From Molossus alvarezi (Eukaryota > Chordata > Mammalia > Chiroptera > Molossidae), in NCBI GenBank assembly GCA_037176705.1, contig CM073886.1, forward strand, positions 5,952,001 through 6,016,000: a stretch of 64,000 bases of DNA, given 5' to 3'. Position 1 is the stretch's first letter. Each line of letters opens with the position of its first letter. A program made the position numbers and the translations under genes. This document shows, piece after piece, positions 19,877 through 33,125 of this stretch. Below the pieces are notes generated by a model. That model had not been told where the DNA came from and ran no database searches. It saw only the letters and a list, made by a program, of their open reading frames with translations.

Positions 19877-20067
19877 TTAATCCTCACCCGAGGATATTTT
19901 CCCATTAATTTTTAGATAGAGTGGAAGGAAAGGAGGGGGAGAGAGAGAAACATCGATTAATTGCTTCCCACACGACCCCAAACAGGGCCGGGGACTGAAC
20001 CAAAATTGAAGTACATGCCCTTGACCAGGATTTGATGCTCTAATTACTGAGCCAAACTGGCCAGGGC
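19877..20067 (-). mobile_element. Type A SINE, diverged
   Basis: Minus strand; begins with TCCTCACCCGAGGA at the left and ends GCCAAACTGGCCAGGGC. Confidence 0.85.
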
Positions 20068-20095
20068 ATTTCTGGTATCTTTATTGACTTATTTA

Positions 20096-20124
20096 AAACA
20101 ATTTTTTCTTCATTGATTCTAGAG
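20096..20124 (-). mobile_element. Type B SINE tail, split by the hAT element
   Basis: TTTTTTCTTCATTGATTCTAGAG is the A-tail end of a minus-strand type B SINE. The rest is at 23384-23546 beyond the transposon. Confidence 0.85.
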
Positions 20125-20348
20125 CAGCAGTTCTCAATCTGTGGGTTGTGACCCCTTTGGGGGTTGAACAACCCTTTCACAGGGGTCGCCTAAAACCATT
20201 GGAAAACACATATTTCTGATGGTCTTAGGAACCTCTGCCTCCAGGTGGGTCTGCCCACATGCAGATACACCCACATACGAGTACCCGGCGTGATAACATC
20301 ATCGCACCAACCCCATCACATACACCCCATACAAATACAGGTGTATCT

Positions 20349-20440
20349 GCCCTGGCCAGTTTGGCTCAGCGATTGGAGCGTTGGCCTATGGACCTGAGAG
20401 TCCCGGGTTCACTTCCCGCTAGGGCCATGTACAAAAACAA
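20349..20440 (+). mobile_element. Type C (tRNA-head-only) SINE
   Basis: Head GCCCTGGCCAGTTTGGCTC to GCTAGGGCCATGTAC, then a short A-rich tail. Flanking similarity ACAAATACAGGTGTAT / ACAAACATAGGTGTAT marks both ends. Inserted in the hAT element. Confidence 0.8.
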
Positions 20441-20935
20441 ACATAGGTGTATGTGACGGAGTTGGCACAATAATGTACTTATGCGGACCAGTCACACATG
20501 TGTAGAGAGCAGCTACTGTGTAGAAAGCAGCTACTCTGTTAAAAGCAGCTATTGTGTTGAAAGCAGCAGTATTGGAGGTAAAATGACACTTCATGAATTA
20601 TAATTACTGGGTAAATGTAAAATCATGTACTGTAAAATCAACTACTGCAAAAAAGAAATATCTGTACCATGGGAACTTAATCTGGATGCTGATTGGTGTT
20701 TTTATATTCAACTGTGGTTGATGTGAATACTGCTCCCTTGTGATAGTAACAGGTATGTAAAAAAAATAACACAGAGAATGGTAAATCATAGGAAACTTTA
20801 ATGAACTGTACTGACTAAACTATGCCATGTATCATCTTTTGTATTATTAAAGCTATTGTTATATATTATTTTCATTGGCAAACCATCCCATGACAATCAA
20901 TCATGTAGAGAAGAACGTTAGGAAAACAAAATATA

Positions 20936-21033
20936 GCCCTGGCCAGTTTGGCTTAGTGGTTGGAGCATTGGCCTGTGGACCAGAGTCCCGGGTTCAGTTC
21001 CTGCTAGGGGCATGTACCAAAAAAAAAAAAAAA
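20936..21033 (+). mobile_element. Type C (tRNA-head-only) SINE
   Basis: tRNA head ending GGGGCATGTACC, followed directly by 15 A. Flanks GAAAACAAAATATA / GAAAAGAAAATATA. Inserted in the hAT element. Confidence 0.88.
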
Positions 21034-21049
21034 GAATTATAAGAAAAGA

Positions 21050-23057
<2,008 letters not shown>

Positions 23058-23383
23058 TTTACTGTTGTTATATTAAGACTGTTACCCATGCTACACCATG
23101 CTTCAAGACAAAATTTCATTTCTTTGTAATTAGAAATAAATATTTCACAATATATAATTACATATTGTTTTTGTGATTAATCACTATGCTTTAATTCTGT
23201 TCAATTTGTAACAATGAAAGTACATCCTGTGTATCAGATAATTACCTCACGATTCATAACAGTAGCAAAATTACAGTTATGAAGTATCAACGAAAATAGT
23301 TTTATTGTTGGGGGTCACCACAACATGAGGAACTGTATTAAAGGGTCACAGCATTAGGAAGGTTGAGAACCACTGTTCTAGAG

Positions 23384-23546
23384 GGAGGAGAGATAGAAAC
23401 ATCAATGAGAGAGAACATCGGTAGGCCACCTCCTGCATGCCCACTTCTGGGGATTGAGCTCTTGCAAGTGCTCTGACCTAGAATCGAACTGGGACCTCTC
23501 AGTTCATGGGATGATGCTCATTCCACTGAGCCACACCGGCCAGGCT
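23384..23546 (-). mobile_element. Type B SINE, main part, split by the hAT element
   Basis: Continues the SINE whose tail is at 20096-20124: GGAGGAGAGATAGAAACATC to CACACCGGCCAGGCT. Confidence 0.88.
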
Positions 23547-23558
23547 AAAATTTAAACT

Positions 23559-23782
23559 TTTTTTTTTTTTTCAGTTTTTTCTTTTTTATTGATTTTAGAG
23601 AGAAAGGGAGAGAGAGAGAGAGGTAGAAACATCTATGAGAGAAAACATCAATTGGCCGCCTCCTGCACGCCCTCAACTGGGAATTGGGCCCACAACCGGG
23701 GCATATTCCCTGACCAGGTCTTGAACCAGCGACCTCTTGGTGCATGGGTTGATGCTCAACCACTCAGCCACACCGGCTGGGC
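23559..23782 (-). mobile_element. Type B SINE
   Basis: Minus-strand copy from the T run to CACACCGGCTGGGCT. Confidence 0.9.
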
Positions 23783-24258
23783 TGGGCTAGTGATTATTTT
23801 TAATTGGATTGTTTGTCTTCTTGTATAAGTTCTTTGTATATTTTGGAAATTAACCCCTTATCAGATGTATCATTGGCAAATATGTTCTCCCACACAGTGG
23901 GTTCCCTTTGCATTTTGAGAATGGTTTCTTTTCCTGTGTAGGCATTTTTAGTCTGATGTACACCCATTTGTTTTTTCTTTATTTCCCTTGCCCTGGGAGA
24001 TGTATTGGTGAAAATCCTTCTTCGTGAGATGTCTGAGATTTTACTGCCTATGTTTTCCTCTAGAATTTTTATGGTTTCATAATATACATTTAAGTCTTTT
24101 ATCCATTTTGAGTTTATTCTTGTGTATGGTGTTCTTGTGTATGGTGTAAGTTGGTGGTCTACTTTTAATTTTTGGCAGGTACCTGTCCAATTTTCTGAAC
24201 ACTGTTTATTGAAAGACAGTCTTTACTTCATTGTGTGCTCTTGCCTCCTTTGTCAAAT
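23783..24258 (-). mobile_element. LINE-1 ORF2 3' fragment
   Basis: Antisense LINE-1: AAGTTCTTTGTATATTTTGG, AACCCCTTATCAGATG and TGTTCTCCCACACAGTGGG are complements of the well-known ORF2 C-terminal coding region. Old and broken. Confidence 0.85.
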
Positions 24259-24259
24259 T

Positions 24260-24474
24260 TTTTTAAAATATGTTTTTATCTATTTTTTAGAGAGAGGAAG
24301 GAAGGGAGAGGTAGAAACATTGACGTGAGAGAGACATATCCATCGAGGCTGTATCCTGCACGCCCACCACTGGGGATTGAGCCCACAACCCGGGCATGTG
24401 TCCTGACCGAAATCGAATGGGACCTCTCAGTCCATGGGATGGTGCTCAATCCACTGAATCACACCAGCCGGGCT
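24260..24474 (-). mobile_element. Type B SINE
   Basis: Minus-strand copy from TTTTTATCTATTTTTTAGAG to CACACCAGCCGGGCT. Confidence 0.88.
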
Positions 24475-25010
24475 GAAATTAAAACTTTTAACTAAAAGCA
24501 GTTTATGGCAGGTAGTCATGTCCTAGGCTCGAATCTTCCCTAACAAGGTCAATCTTTACCTTAACTAAGCCTATCTATTGTCTTTTCATCTACAATACCC
24601 TTCCTTTGGAATGTCAGGGCAACTCCCCTTTTCCAGACATATCAGGGCACAACCAATGCACCAGAGTGGACACCATAAATCTTTTCATTGTTATCTTGTT
24701 GATTGTTGACTGCTAACTATCCTATACCCACCTATGTATAAGATGTATGTGGCTATCATTTTACTTTTCATCCAATCCCAGAGGTTTCCTCGCTTTGCTT
24801 TCTCCCACCTCCCTAATCTATTACCAGTGAATTTCATGTAACCCACTTAGGGCTTCTATTTTTATTGTAATGTATGAAATAATGTGCAAGACTATCATTC
24901 TCTGGAGCATTAACTCAATCTGTTGAGATTTTGCTTCTCGGCTATTATGAACAGTTTTGCTCAAATAAGCTCACAAAAAATTCTCTACAGGTTTGAATGT
25001 TTCTTACATT
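24475..25010 (+). mobile_element. LTR-like interspersed repeat, copy 2
   Basis: Diverged relative of 1750-2335 in the same orientation, with the same motif order, ending near CTCAAATAAGCTC. Confidence 0.5.
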
Positions 25011-25330
25011 GACTAAAGCCTTGGGTTGGTCAAACTAGAGATAACATCTAGGCCTCAGTTGTGTTTCAGGCCCAGAAAAGCAGCAAAACAAGAGGAAGCT
25101 AAGTGATGCCATGGCTGACCTCAGGCGGAGCTGCAATGACTAATGACACCCGCCCCGCCCCGCCCTACCCCCCCAGCCCAGGGTTCTGAGGACCACAACC
25201 CTGAAAGGGCACACCTAGAAAGCTGATGAGTATTCTTTTGAGATAATCCCCTGAGCCCTCCCCTAAAATCCCCACCTTTGTAGAACAGATAAAACCTCTT
25301 AAGATGAAGGACCCAGTGCATTCAGGCAGG

Positions 25331-25335
<5 letters not shown>

Positions 25336-25379
<44 letters not shown>
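25336..25379. repeat. (CT)n simple repeat
   Basis: About 21 uninterrupted CT dinucleotides. Confidence 0.97.
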
Positions 25380-25383
<4 letters not shown>

Positions 25384-25570
25384 TCTCTGGGGCACAGTGA
25401 GCCTTAACCCCTTTCTTTCCTCTCTCTCTTTCCCCAGGCATGTTTTCTTTGTCTTTCTTTCTTCTAAGCTCAAAGGGTCCTTCATTTACCTCTGTAATTT
25501 GTTTCCTGAGTCCATGCAGCCCAGCTGGCTCACTTCTTTGAGGGCTCCCTTCTACCTCTGTGACTTTCTT

Positions 25571-25767
25571 TCTTTTAAGAAAAACCTTTTATTTGATTTT
25601 TTGAATTGTATTTAGAGAGAGAGAGAAAGGGAGAGAAACATTGAATTTTTTGTTCCACTTATTTATGCATTCATTGGTTGATTCTTGTATGTGCCATGAC
25701 TGGGATCAAACCACAACCTTGGTGTGTCAGGATGACACTCTATCCAACTGAGCTACTCAGCCAGGGC
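25571..25767 (-). mobile_element. Type D older tRNA SINE
   Basis: Minus strand; ends GAGCTACTCAGCCAGGGC. Flanks CTCTGTGACTTTCTT / CTCTGTGACTTCTTA are the target duplication. Confidence 0.85.
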
Positions 25768-26063
25768 TCTGTGACTTCTTAAATAAACGTTTGCTTGTAT
25801 TTGGGTTCTTTGCTCTAAATTCTTTCTTAGCCAAACTCAAGGACCAAGGTCTAACTTTGCTAGTAACACCTGGTGCTGTTCACCATTAACAATAGGGCTG
25901 TCCTACTGCCTTTAGGATTGGGGAAGGGGTGGTAGGGGGCAGAGCTGAGAGGACTTCAGCCTGGTGGAAAAGACTGTGACCCCAACATTTTGCCCAGATA
26001 TGAAGGATAAGCTGTAGATCCCCAAGCCAAACTTATATTGCCTTCTAAATTGAGAAACATTCG

Positions 26064-26287
26064 GCCCTGGCAGGTTTGGCTCAGTTGGTAGGTGTCGTCC
26101 GATGCACTGAAAGTAGCAGGTCTGATTCCTGCTCAGGGCACTTCCTGGGTTGTGGGCTCAATCCCTGGTAGGTCGGGTGTAAACAGGAGGCAGCCAGTCG
26201 ATGTTCCACTCTCACACTGGTGTTTCTCTCTCTCTCTTTCTCACTCTTGGTCTCCCTTCCTCTCTCTGTAAAAACCTTTAAAAAAAA
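26064..26287 (+). mobile_element. Type B/D SINE, diverged
   Basis: GCCCTGGCAGGTTTGGCTCAGTTGG start, CCTCTCTCTGTAAAAACC end; no terminal hairpin. Confidence 0.8.
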
Positions 26288-26474
26288 CACCACCACATTT
26301 AGATCCTGTGTTTCACTACTTAAAATAGTAACTAACCATAATGACGTGAATTTCCTGAACATTGCAAAACAGCACCCTGACTAGACATGGTGCCTTTGGT
26401 GGAGCCAGCTCGTGAGCGCTTGGCCACACGTCCTGAGCATCAGGTCTAACCAGATGTGCGTCTGGTCTTCCACT

Positions 26475-26590
26475 CAGTGTTTATTAAGCACCAGCTGTGT
26501 GAACCACTGCCATTCTCAGCACTGGGGGCACAGTGGTGACCAAGACAGATGAGGTTCCTGCTCTCGTGGATTTTACAATCTGAGATGAAG
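26475..26590 (+). mobile_element. MIR/L2-related fragment
   Basis: GTGTTTATTAAGCACCAGCTGTGTG...CAGTGGTGACCAAGACAGA is a common ancient mammalian repeat pattern. Confidence 0.5.
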
Positions 26591-26602
26591 AAGTAACTGC
26601 AC

Positions 26603-26850
26603 GCCCTGGCCGGTTTGGCTCAGCGGTTAGAGCGTCAGCCTGCGGTCCTGAGAGACCCGGGTTCGGTTCCTGCTAAGGGCATGTACCTCGGTTGCAGTTT
26701 GTCCCCGGCCCTGGTTGGGCGTGCGGGTGGCAGCCACTCGATGTGTCCCTTCACGTCGATGTTTCTCTCTCTCTCTCTTCCTCTCCCTCCCACTCTATCT
26801 GTACAAAAAATGGAAAAATATCCTCTGGTGAGGATAAAAAACAAACAAAC
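26603..26850 (+). mobile_element. Type A SINE, well preserved
   Basis: Complete; hairpin TCCTCTGGTGAGGA. Duplication GAAGTAACTGCA on both sides. Confidence 0.95.
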
Positions 26851-27326
26851 GAAGTAACTGCAGAACCAGTTACTAACAGTATGTACACAATCACTTCTAA
26901 TTGTGAGCTAGGGAAAAGCACAGGGTGCTGACGCTCAGCGACAGAAAGGAGATCTTCTGGGAAGGTGACAGTGGAGCTGAGGCCTAAAGGCTAAGGAGGA
27001 GGTGACTAGGCAACAGGGGGAACCGCGGGTGGACCAGCCGGCTCCAGACAGGGAACGGCAGCGCGAAAGCGGGAAGGAGCCAGGCGCAGGCATCTAAGGA
27101 AGGCTTACGTGGCCGGAGACCAGCGAAGAGCGCGTGTGTGGCAGGAACGGTGAAATGCAGCCGGAAGACAGCTCAGGCTGTGATGAGGAAACGCGGCTTC
27201 ACCGCGAGAACAGCCTCCTCACGCCTCGTTCCCAGTCCTCTCCTCCGGGCTCCCTGCTCCGGGCCGGCCAGCTGAACTCTCTCTTTGGCATAGCTGCCAG
27301 AATGCCCCTTTTGAAAACACCTATCT
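26851..27326. other. Unique GC-richer sequence, no gene supported
   Basis: Several CpGs near 27020-27260, but no conserved protein or clear splice structure; an open frame at 27134 runs into a SINE and is not convincing. Confidence 0.4.
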
Positions 27327-27572
27327 GCCCTGCCCCGTTTGGCTGGGCGGTTAGAGCGTCGGCCTGCGGACCAAACAGTCACGGTTTCGATTCCTGTCAA
27401 GGGCACGGACCTCGGTTGCGGTTTGGTCCCTGGCCCTGGTTAGGGTCATGCGGGAGGCAACCAATCGATGTGTCTCTCTCACATCGATGTTTCTCTCTCT
27501 CTCTCATCCCCTCCCCCTCTATCTGAGGATAAATAAAAAATATTCTGGGGTGAGGATTTAAAAAAAACCCCA
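27327..27572 (+). mobile_element. Type A SINE, diverged
   Basis: Head GCCCTGCCCCGTTTGGCTGG. The hairpin region reads TTCTGGGGTGAGGA. Duplication AAAACACCTATCT / CAAACACCTATCT. Confidence 0.9.
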
Positions 27573-27768
27573 AACACCTATCTGATGACTTCGCTGCCCT
27601 GCGAAGGCATTTCAGCGGCTTCTCACCTTCTACCTCATGAAAAGCCAACTCATGTTTCCACTGACCAAGCCCCACTTTGTTCAGGTGCCTCATCCCTGGG
27701 TCCGGCTGGTCTGTGGAGGGAGGCCCCTCCCACTTCCTCAGCTGTGTAGGTTCAAGAATGGGGACGTC

Positions 27769-27900
27769 GCCCTGGCCAGTTTGGCTCAGTGGTTGGAGCG
27801 TCTCTTTCACGCCGATGTTTCTCTCTCTCCCTCTCTCTTCCTCCCACTCTATCTGAACAAAAATGGAAAAATGTCCTCGGGTGAGGATGAAAAAAAATAA
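27769..27900 (+). mobile_element. Type A SINE with internal deletion
   Basis: The head (to TTGGAGCG) is joined directly to the CT-rich body (TCTCTTTCACGCCGATG), removing about 120 bp. The terminal hairpin is kept. Perfect duplication AAGAATGGGGA on both sides. Confidence 0.92.
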
Positions 27901-27954
27901 AGAATGGGGAAGTCAAGTGAAAGAGGGTGTGTGGAAAAATGTTTCCTTGCTTTT

Positions 27955-28169
27955 ATTTTTTTTCTTTATTGATTTTAGAGAGGGAGAGGAAGGGAGAGGG
28001 AGAGAGAAATAGAAACATCGATGAGAGAGAACATCGATTGGCCACCTCCTGCATGCCCCCCACTGGGGATCAAGCCCACAACCTGGGCATGTGCCCCGAC
28101 CGGGAATCAAACCAGCAACCTCTTGGTGCATGGGTCCCTGCTCCACCACTGAGCCACACCGGCCAGGCT
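27955..28169 (-). mobile_element. Type B SINE
   Basis: Complete minus-strand copy; duplication TCCTTGCTTTTA / TCCTTGCTTTTA. Confidence 0.95.
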
Positions 28170-28454
28170 GTCTCCTTGCTTTTAGGGAAGCCACAGAAGC
28201 CACCCAGTCTGACCGGACGAGGAGGAGGACGTGCAGAGAGGCCCGAGTTGTGAGCAGAGAGGACCAGTTCCTGCTGGGGCCAGTCGAGCAGGGAGCTGGG
28301 AAGACCCTGGTCCACTCTGGCATCACTGAAGGCTTCATTAACCAACCCTACAACCTGCCTCTGCCCTGCACTTCCTGTTATGTGGGACACTAAATCTTCT
28401 CATTTAAGTCTGCGTCGGGTTGGGCGTTTGCGTCAGCTGGCTCCTTGACACTTT

Positions 28455-28690
28455 TTGCCTGCAAAGAAGGACTATTTGGATTTCTCCTCTGCCTGGTTTC
28501 TCAGCCACTACCTCTGCCACTGCTTCAGACCTACCCATGGTTCCAATCATGACCGATTTGTGGAGTTCTCTTTTTCATCTCTTTGCCTGGACTATCCTTC
28601 CAATCCCCATAAACCTGGGAAACACCTACTCCTCTCTCAGAACCCATTTCAAGGGTCTCTTCATCGGTAAAGCTCTCTGACACCCCTAAA
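28455..28690 (+). mobile_element. Possible LINE-2 fragment
   Basis: CTCTTTGCCTGGACTATCCTTCC and CCATTTCAAGGGTCTCTTC are L2-like. Diverged. Confidence 0.5.
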
Positions 28691-28948
28691 CAGATGAAAA
28701 CCTTCCCTCTCTGGATGTGGCTACCACCCAGAGGGGCCTCATTTTCTGAGTATTTACAGTCAAACCTCGGTTCTCGAGTAAGTCACCATGGGTCCTAAGA
28801 AGGTCAGTGACAGCAGCAAAGTGAAAAGGAAAGTTGTGAGAACAACCGTAGAGCTTAAGAAAGAAATAATTGCGAAGTATGATGGAGGAGTTCACATGTC
28901 TGATCTGGATATTGAGGATGGCATGGTGAAATCAACGATTAGCGCAAT

Positions 28949-29217
28949 TTTATTTATTTATTTATTTATCTTTTAAATCCTCACCTGAGGATATTTTTCC
29001 ATTTATTTTCAGATAGAGTGGGAGGGGGAGGGAGGGGGGAGAGAGAGAGAGAGAAACATTGATGTGAGAGAGACACATTGACTGGCTGCCTTCCACACGA
29101 CCCTGACCAAGGCTGAGGACTGAATCGCATCTAAGGTACGTGCCCCTGACCAGAATTGAACCCATGACTCTGGTCCATGAGCCAGTGCTCTAATCGCTGA
29201 GCCAAACTGGCCAGAGC
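28949..29217 (-). mobile_element. Type A SINE in Tigger
   Basis: Minus strand; duplication ACGATTAGCGCAATTT / ATGATTAGCACAATTT. Confidence 0.9.
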
Positions 29218-29242
29218 AATGATTAGCACAATTTAAAAACAT

Positions 29243-29390
29243 GGCCAGGTTGTGGGCCTGATCCCCACTGGGGGGCATGCAGGAGGCGGGCCAATCGGTC
29301 TTCTCTCTCATCGATGTTTCTATCTTTCTCTCCCTCTCCCTTCCCACTCTCTAAGATCAATAAATAAAATAAAATAAAAAATAAAAAAAC
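29243..29390 (+). mobile_element. Type B SINE, 5'-truncated
   Basis: Begins inside the body at CAGGTTGTGGGCC and ends AAGATCAATAAATAAA. Confidence 0.85.
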
Positions 29391-29393
29391 ATA

Positions 29394-29649
29394 GCCCTGG
29401 CCAGTTTGGCTCAGCGGTTAGAGCATCGGCCTGTGGTCCAGAGACCTGGGTTCGGTTCCCGCTAAGGGCATGTACCTCGGTTGCAGTTTGTCCCCGGCCC
29501 TGGTTGGTTGTGTGGGTGGCAGCCACTCGATGTGTCCCTTTCACGTTGATGTTTCTCTCTCTCTCCCTTCCTCTCTCTCCCTCCCACTCTATCTGAACAA
29601 AAATGGAAAAATGTCCTCGGGTAAGGAAAAAATAAAAAAAATAAAAAAG
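29394..29649 (+). mobile_element. Type A SINE in Tigger
   Basis: Well preserved head. The hairpin reads TCCTCGGGTAAGGA, with one broken pair. Confidence 0.93.
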
Positions 29650-30267
29650 CATAAAGAGGCCGTCAAGCTGCTGAGGCTGCGAAGGGTGTGGAAGTGCTCA
29701 GGGATGGTGGCCACAGGCAGCTGAGGAAGTGGGAAAATTGTGGATTCGAATAAACAAAGCAGTTAGCCCGTGGAGCGTTTCAGCGGCAGGGACGTGCAGC
29801 AGCCAAGGTGCCCCTTGCGGACCGGGGTCCCCCCAGGAGTGCTGGGAGGGATCGAAGCCTGGAGGGGTGGTTCCATACATTTACGAGAACAAGTGGCATT
29901 CGTGGGGCAGTGAGGCACGGGCAGGCTGCCAGTGCTAACACAGTAGCTGCTGGTAATTTCATGACAGCATTTCAAGAGTATGTAGAGGCCGAGGGATTTG
30001 TTCCCCCACAAGTGTTCAGTTGTGATGAGACAGGCCTGCTCTGGAAGAAAATGCCAAAGAGGACCACCTCACACAGCAGAAGTCATGGCCAGGACAGGAC
30101 ACAGCACGGAGGACAGGCAGACCTCACGTTGTGTGGGATGGAGTGGGGACTTCACAGTGAAGCCTCTACCTGTCCACCATTCAGGAAAAACAGGGCCACA
30201 AAAAGCACATTGAATGTGACGTGGAGGGCTGACAGCAACGCTTGCGTAACCAGGCAATTAAAAAAAA

Positions 30268-30486
30268 AAATCCTCACCTGAGGATATGTCTCCATTTATC
30301 TTCAGATAGAGTGGAAGGGGAGAGAGAAACATCGATGTGAGAGAGACACATCCACTGATTGCCTCCTGCATGACCCTGACCAGGGCTGGGGACCGAACCA
30401 CACCTGAGGCATGTGCCCTTGAATTGAACCATGACTCTTTGGTCTGCAGGCCAACACTCTAACCACTGAGCAAAACTGGCCAGGGC
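30268..30486 (-). mobile_element. Type A SINE, diverged, in Tigger
   Basis: Minus strand; TCCTCACCTGAGGA hairpin at the left end; flanks CAGGCAATTAAA / CAGACAATTTTT. Confidence 0.88.
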
Positions 30487-30794
30487 CAGACAATTTTTTA
30501 TTGAGTGGATTCATGAAGTGTTTGCCCCAAGTGTGAAGAAATACCTCCAGGAAACATAATTGCCACTCAGGGCATTTTTTGTAGTGGACAAGGCTGCTGC
30601 CCACCCTCCAGGCTTGGGGACGAGCTGGCGAAGGCACATAGCTTCATCACTGCTGGGTCCTTGCTTCTCATCCAGCCCCGGGACCAGCAGGTCATTTCTA
30701 AGGAACTCTACCCAAGGCACTGTTTCAGAGGTGTTTTGAGGTGACCTCTGAGACTAATTTAACCCTCAGGGAGTTCTGGAAGGAACATTTAAAA

Positions 30795-30906
30795 AATATA
30801 TATATATTTTTTTAATTTTTTGGTATGTGCTCCTAGTGGGAACCGAACCTGGGACTCTCTGGTCTGCAGGTTGATGCTCCAGCTGCTGAGCCAAACCAGC
30901 CAGGGC
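30795..30906 (-). mobile_element. Type C (tRNA-head-only) SINE
   Basis: T-rich tail, then TTGGTATGTGCTCCTAGTGGG to CCAGGGC. Duplication AGGAACATTTAAAA on both sides. Confidence 0.9.
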
Positions 30907-30919
30907 AGGAACATTTAAA

Positions 30920-31120
30920 ATATTTTTTATTGAATTTTTATCATTTTAATTTTTAGAAAGAGAGGGAGAGGGAGATAGAAACATCGATGAGAGAGTAACA
31001 TCAATTGGCTGCTCAAGCCCGCAACCTAGGCATGTGCCCTGACCAGGAATCGAACCAGCCACCTCTCTTGGTACATGGGTCAAAACTCAACCACTGAGCC
31101 CCAGCCACCCCAGCTGGGCT
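30920..31120 (-). mobile_element. Type B SINE in Tigger
   Basis: Minus strand; ends CCCAGCTGGGCTGG; left part of the body is shortened. Confidence 0.85.
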
Positions 31121-31894
31121 GGAAGGAACATGTTAACATCCTCACTTGCTTGAGGCTTATAGATAAAGCATGGGGGTTAGGTCTCCCAGGCCCCTGCAAT
31201 CAGCCTGGAGGGGAGTGTGGGCTGATCTGTTGCTGAAAGAGACTTTCAGGGCTTTGAGGATGAGCTCGTGTCTGCTGTGGAGGGTACTGTGTCTCTGGGC
31301 AAGTCCAGATGAGGATGATGTGGAGGAGTTGGTGGGGGCCACCGCACTGAGCTGACCACTGAGGAACCCCAAGACCTTCAGAGGAGCAGCAGAGGGCAGC
31401 TGAGGGGCTCTCTTCAGAGGAGGGGGGAAGGGAGGATGTGCCTACTTCACTAATCAAGGCAATGCTGGGGAAATGGGAAGAAATGCAAAGTTTTATTGAT
31501 GCAAAGTTTATCACCCTGACAAAGAAGTAGCAAGCGTGTGATAAACTTGTTCAGTAACAATGCAGTTTCAGTTCAGGCAAGTGTCAAAACACAGGCAAAA
31601 ACACACATGGTTAGATAGGTTTTTAGTGAGACAGAGGCCCAGTGAGCCTGAAGCTGGTTCTAGTGGAGCAAAGAGACAGAAGAGAGAGCCCCAGAAGAAC
31701 AGCTACCTGAGGTTTTTACGCAAGGTGACTCCCTTCCCAACGCGAGCAGCCCTCCATCCGCCATCCCTCCTGCTCTCCGTATCCACTCATCAATAGCTCT
31801 CAACATCAAAGTGTGTACGTAAATTTTCATTCTTACTGTACATTTCATTTTGTTGTTAAATTTTCATTGACATGTCATGTCCTTCTTATTTATT

Positions 31895-32127
31895 TATTTT
31901 ATCCTCACCTGAGGACATTTTTCCATTTTTTGTTCAGATAGAGGAGGGAGAGAGAGAAAGAGAGAAACATTGACGTGAAAGGGACACATTGAGTGGCTGC
32001 CACCCACACGACCAACCAGGGCCGGGGACAAACTGCAACCGAGGTACATGCCCTTAGTGGAAACCAAACCTGGCTCTCTCTGGACCACAGGCCGACACTC
32101 TAGTCTGTGAGCCAAACCAGCCAGGGC
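31895..32127 (-). mobile_element. Type A SINE
   Basis: Minus strand; TCCTCACCTGAGGA at the left. Lies directly next to a type C copy. Confidence 0.92.
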
Positions 32128-32128
32128 T

Positions 32129-32236
32129 TATTTTTTTTATTTTATTTTTTTGGTACGTGCCCCTAGCGGGAACCGAAACCAGGACTCTCCAGTCCACAGG
32201 CCAAGGCTCCAACTGCTGAGCCAAACTGGCCAGGGC
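32129..32236 (-). mobile_element. Type C (tRNA-head-only) SINE
   Basis: Long T-rich tail, then TTGGTACGTGCCCCTAGCGGG to CCAGGGC; no SINE body. Confidence 0.88.
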
Positions 32237-32397
32237 TCCTTTTTGTTTTTAAGATGTTTATTTATAGATTAAACAGTACACTACACATGGACTGCATAGA
32301 AGAAAGGTTAAATAGGAAATCATTTGGGGGTCTGGAGTGGATTAATTCAATTTACATAATTTCTTTTCTTTTTTAATTTTTTATTAATTTGTTTTTC

Positions 32398-32650
32398 TTT
32401 TTTTTTTTTTTTTTTATCCTCACCCGAGGACATTTTTCCATTCTTTGTTCAGGTAGAGTGGGAGAGAGAGAGAGGAACAGAGAGAGAGAAACTTCGATGT
32501 GAAGGGACACATCGAGTGGTTGCCACCCGCACAACCGACCAGGGCCAGGGACAAACTGCAACCGAGGTACGTGCCCTTAGCGGGAACCGAACCCGGGTCT
32601 CTCAGGACCGCAGGCCGACGCTCTAACCGCTGAGCCAAACCGGCCAGGGC
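32398..32650 (-). mobile_element. Type A SINE, well preserved
   Basis: Minus strand with an 18-T run. Duplication TTAATTTGTTTTTC on both sides. Inserted close to a LINE-1 fragment. Confidence 0.95.
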
Positions 32651-32659
32651 TTAATTTGT

Positions 32660-33125
32660 TTTTCTAACAGATGTTTCTCATTTTTCCCCCAATGACACCC
32701 CCCCCCATCCCCAGCTTTGTTCATTGGTCACGCATACATGCATGTAAGTTCTGTGGTTTATCTCTTCCCCCACAAATCCCTCTTCCTCTGAGGCTTATCA
32801 GTCTGTACCCCACCTCTATGTCTCTGGGTTAATTTTGTTCAGTAGTTAGTTTCGTTCATTATATTGCACAAATAAGTGAGATCATGTGATATTTGTCTTT
32901 CTCTGCTTGGCTTGTTTCTCTTAGCATAATACTGTCCAGGTCCTTCCATGTCATCCCAAAGGATAAGAGATCTTTCTTTCTTACAGCTGCACAGTACTCC
33001 TTTGTGTATATGTACCACTGCTTTTTTATCTACTCATCTACTGATGAACACTTGGGTTGTTTCCATATCTTAGCTATTGTAAATAGTGCTGCTATGAATA
33101 TAGGGATACATAATTCTTTCTGATT
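32660..33125 (-). mobile_element. LINE-1 3' UTR fragment inside Tigger
   Basis: Antisense LINE-1: TGTGTATATGTACCACTGC, TCATCTACTGATGAACACTTGG, ATCTTAGCTATTGTAAATAG. Confidence 0.8.

Larger units (their letters stand above)
25020..25900 (+). mobile_element. Possible solo LTR with SINE insertion
   Basis: Carries AATAAACGTTTGCTT near 25782 followed by a T-rich segment and a CAAGGACCAAGG...ACACCTGGTGCT stretch, LTR-like in style. A (CT)n tract and a type D SINE lie inside. Family unknown. Confidence 0.35.
28788..31790 (+). pseudogene. Tigger-type transposase remnant
   Basis: The N-terminal helix-turn-helix segment begins MGPKKVSDSSKVKRK (28788), as in CENP-B/Tigger proteins. Further parts follow between SINEs: around 29940-30060 (VFSCDETGLLWKKMP, an Asp-containing catalytic strand of the DDE domain), around 30490-30720, and a C-terminal segment at 31300-31760 (LDRFLVRQRPSEPEAG). 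Multiple stops and shifts make it nonfunctional. Confidence 0.85.

Noticed and set aside
25336..25379. (CT)n tract as a regulatory GAGA-type element
   Set aside because: Simple microsatellite within a repeat-rich stretch far from any gene.
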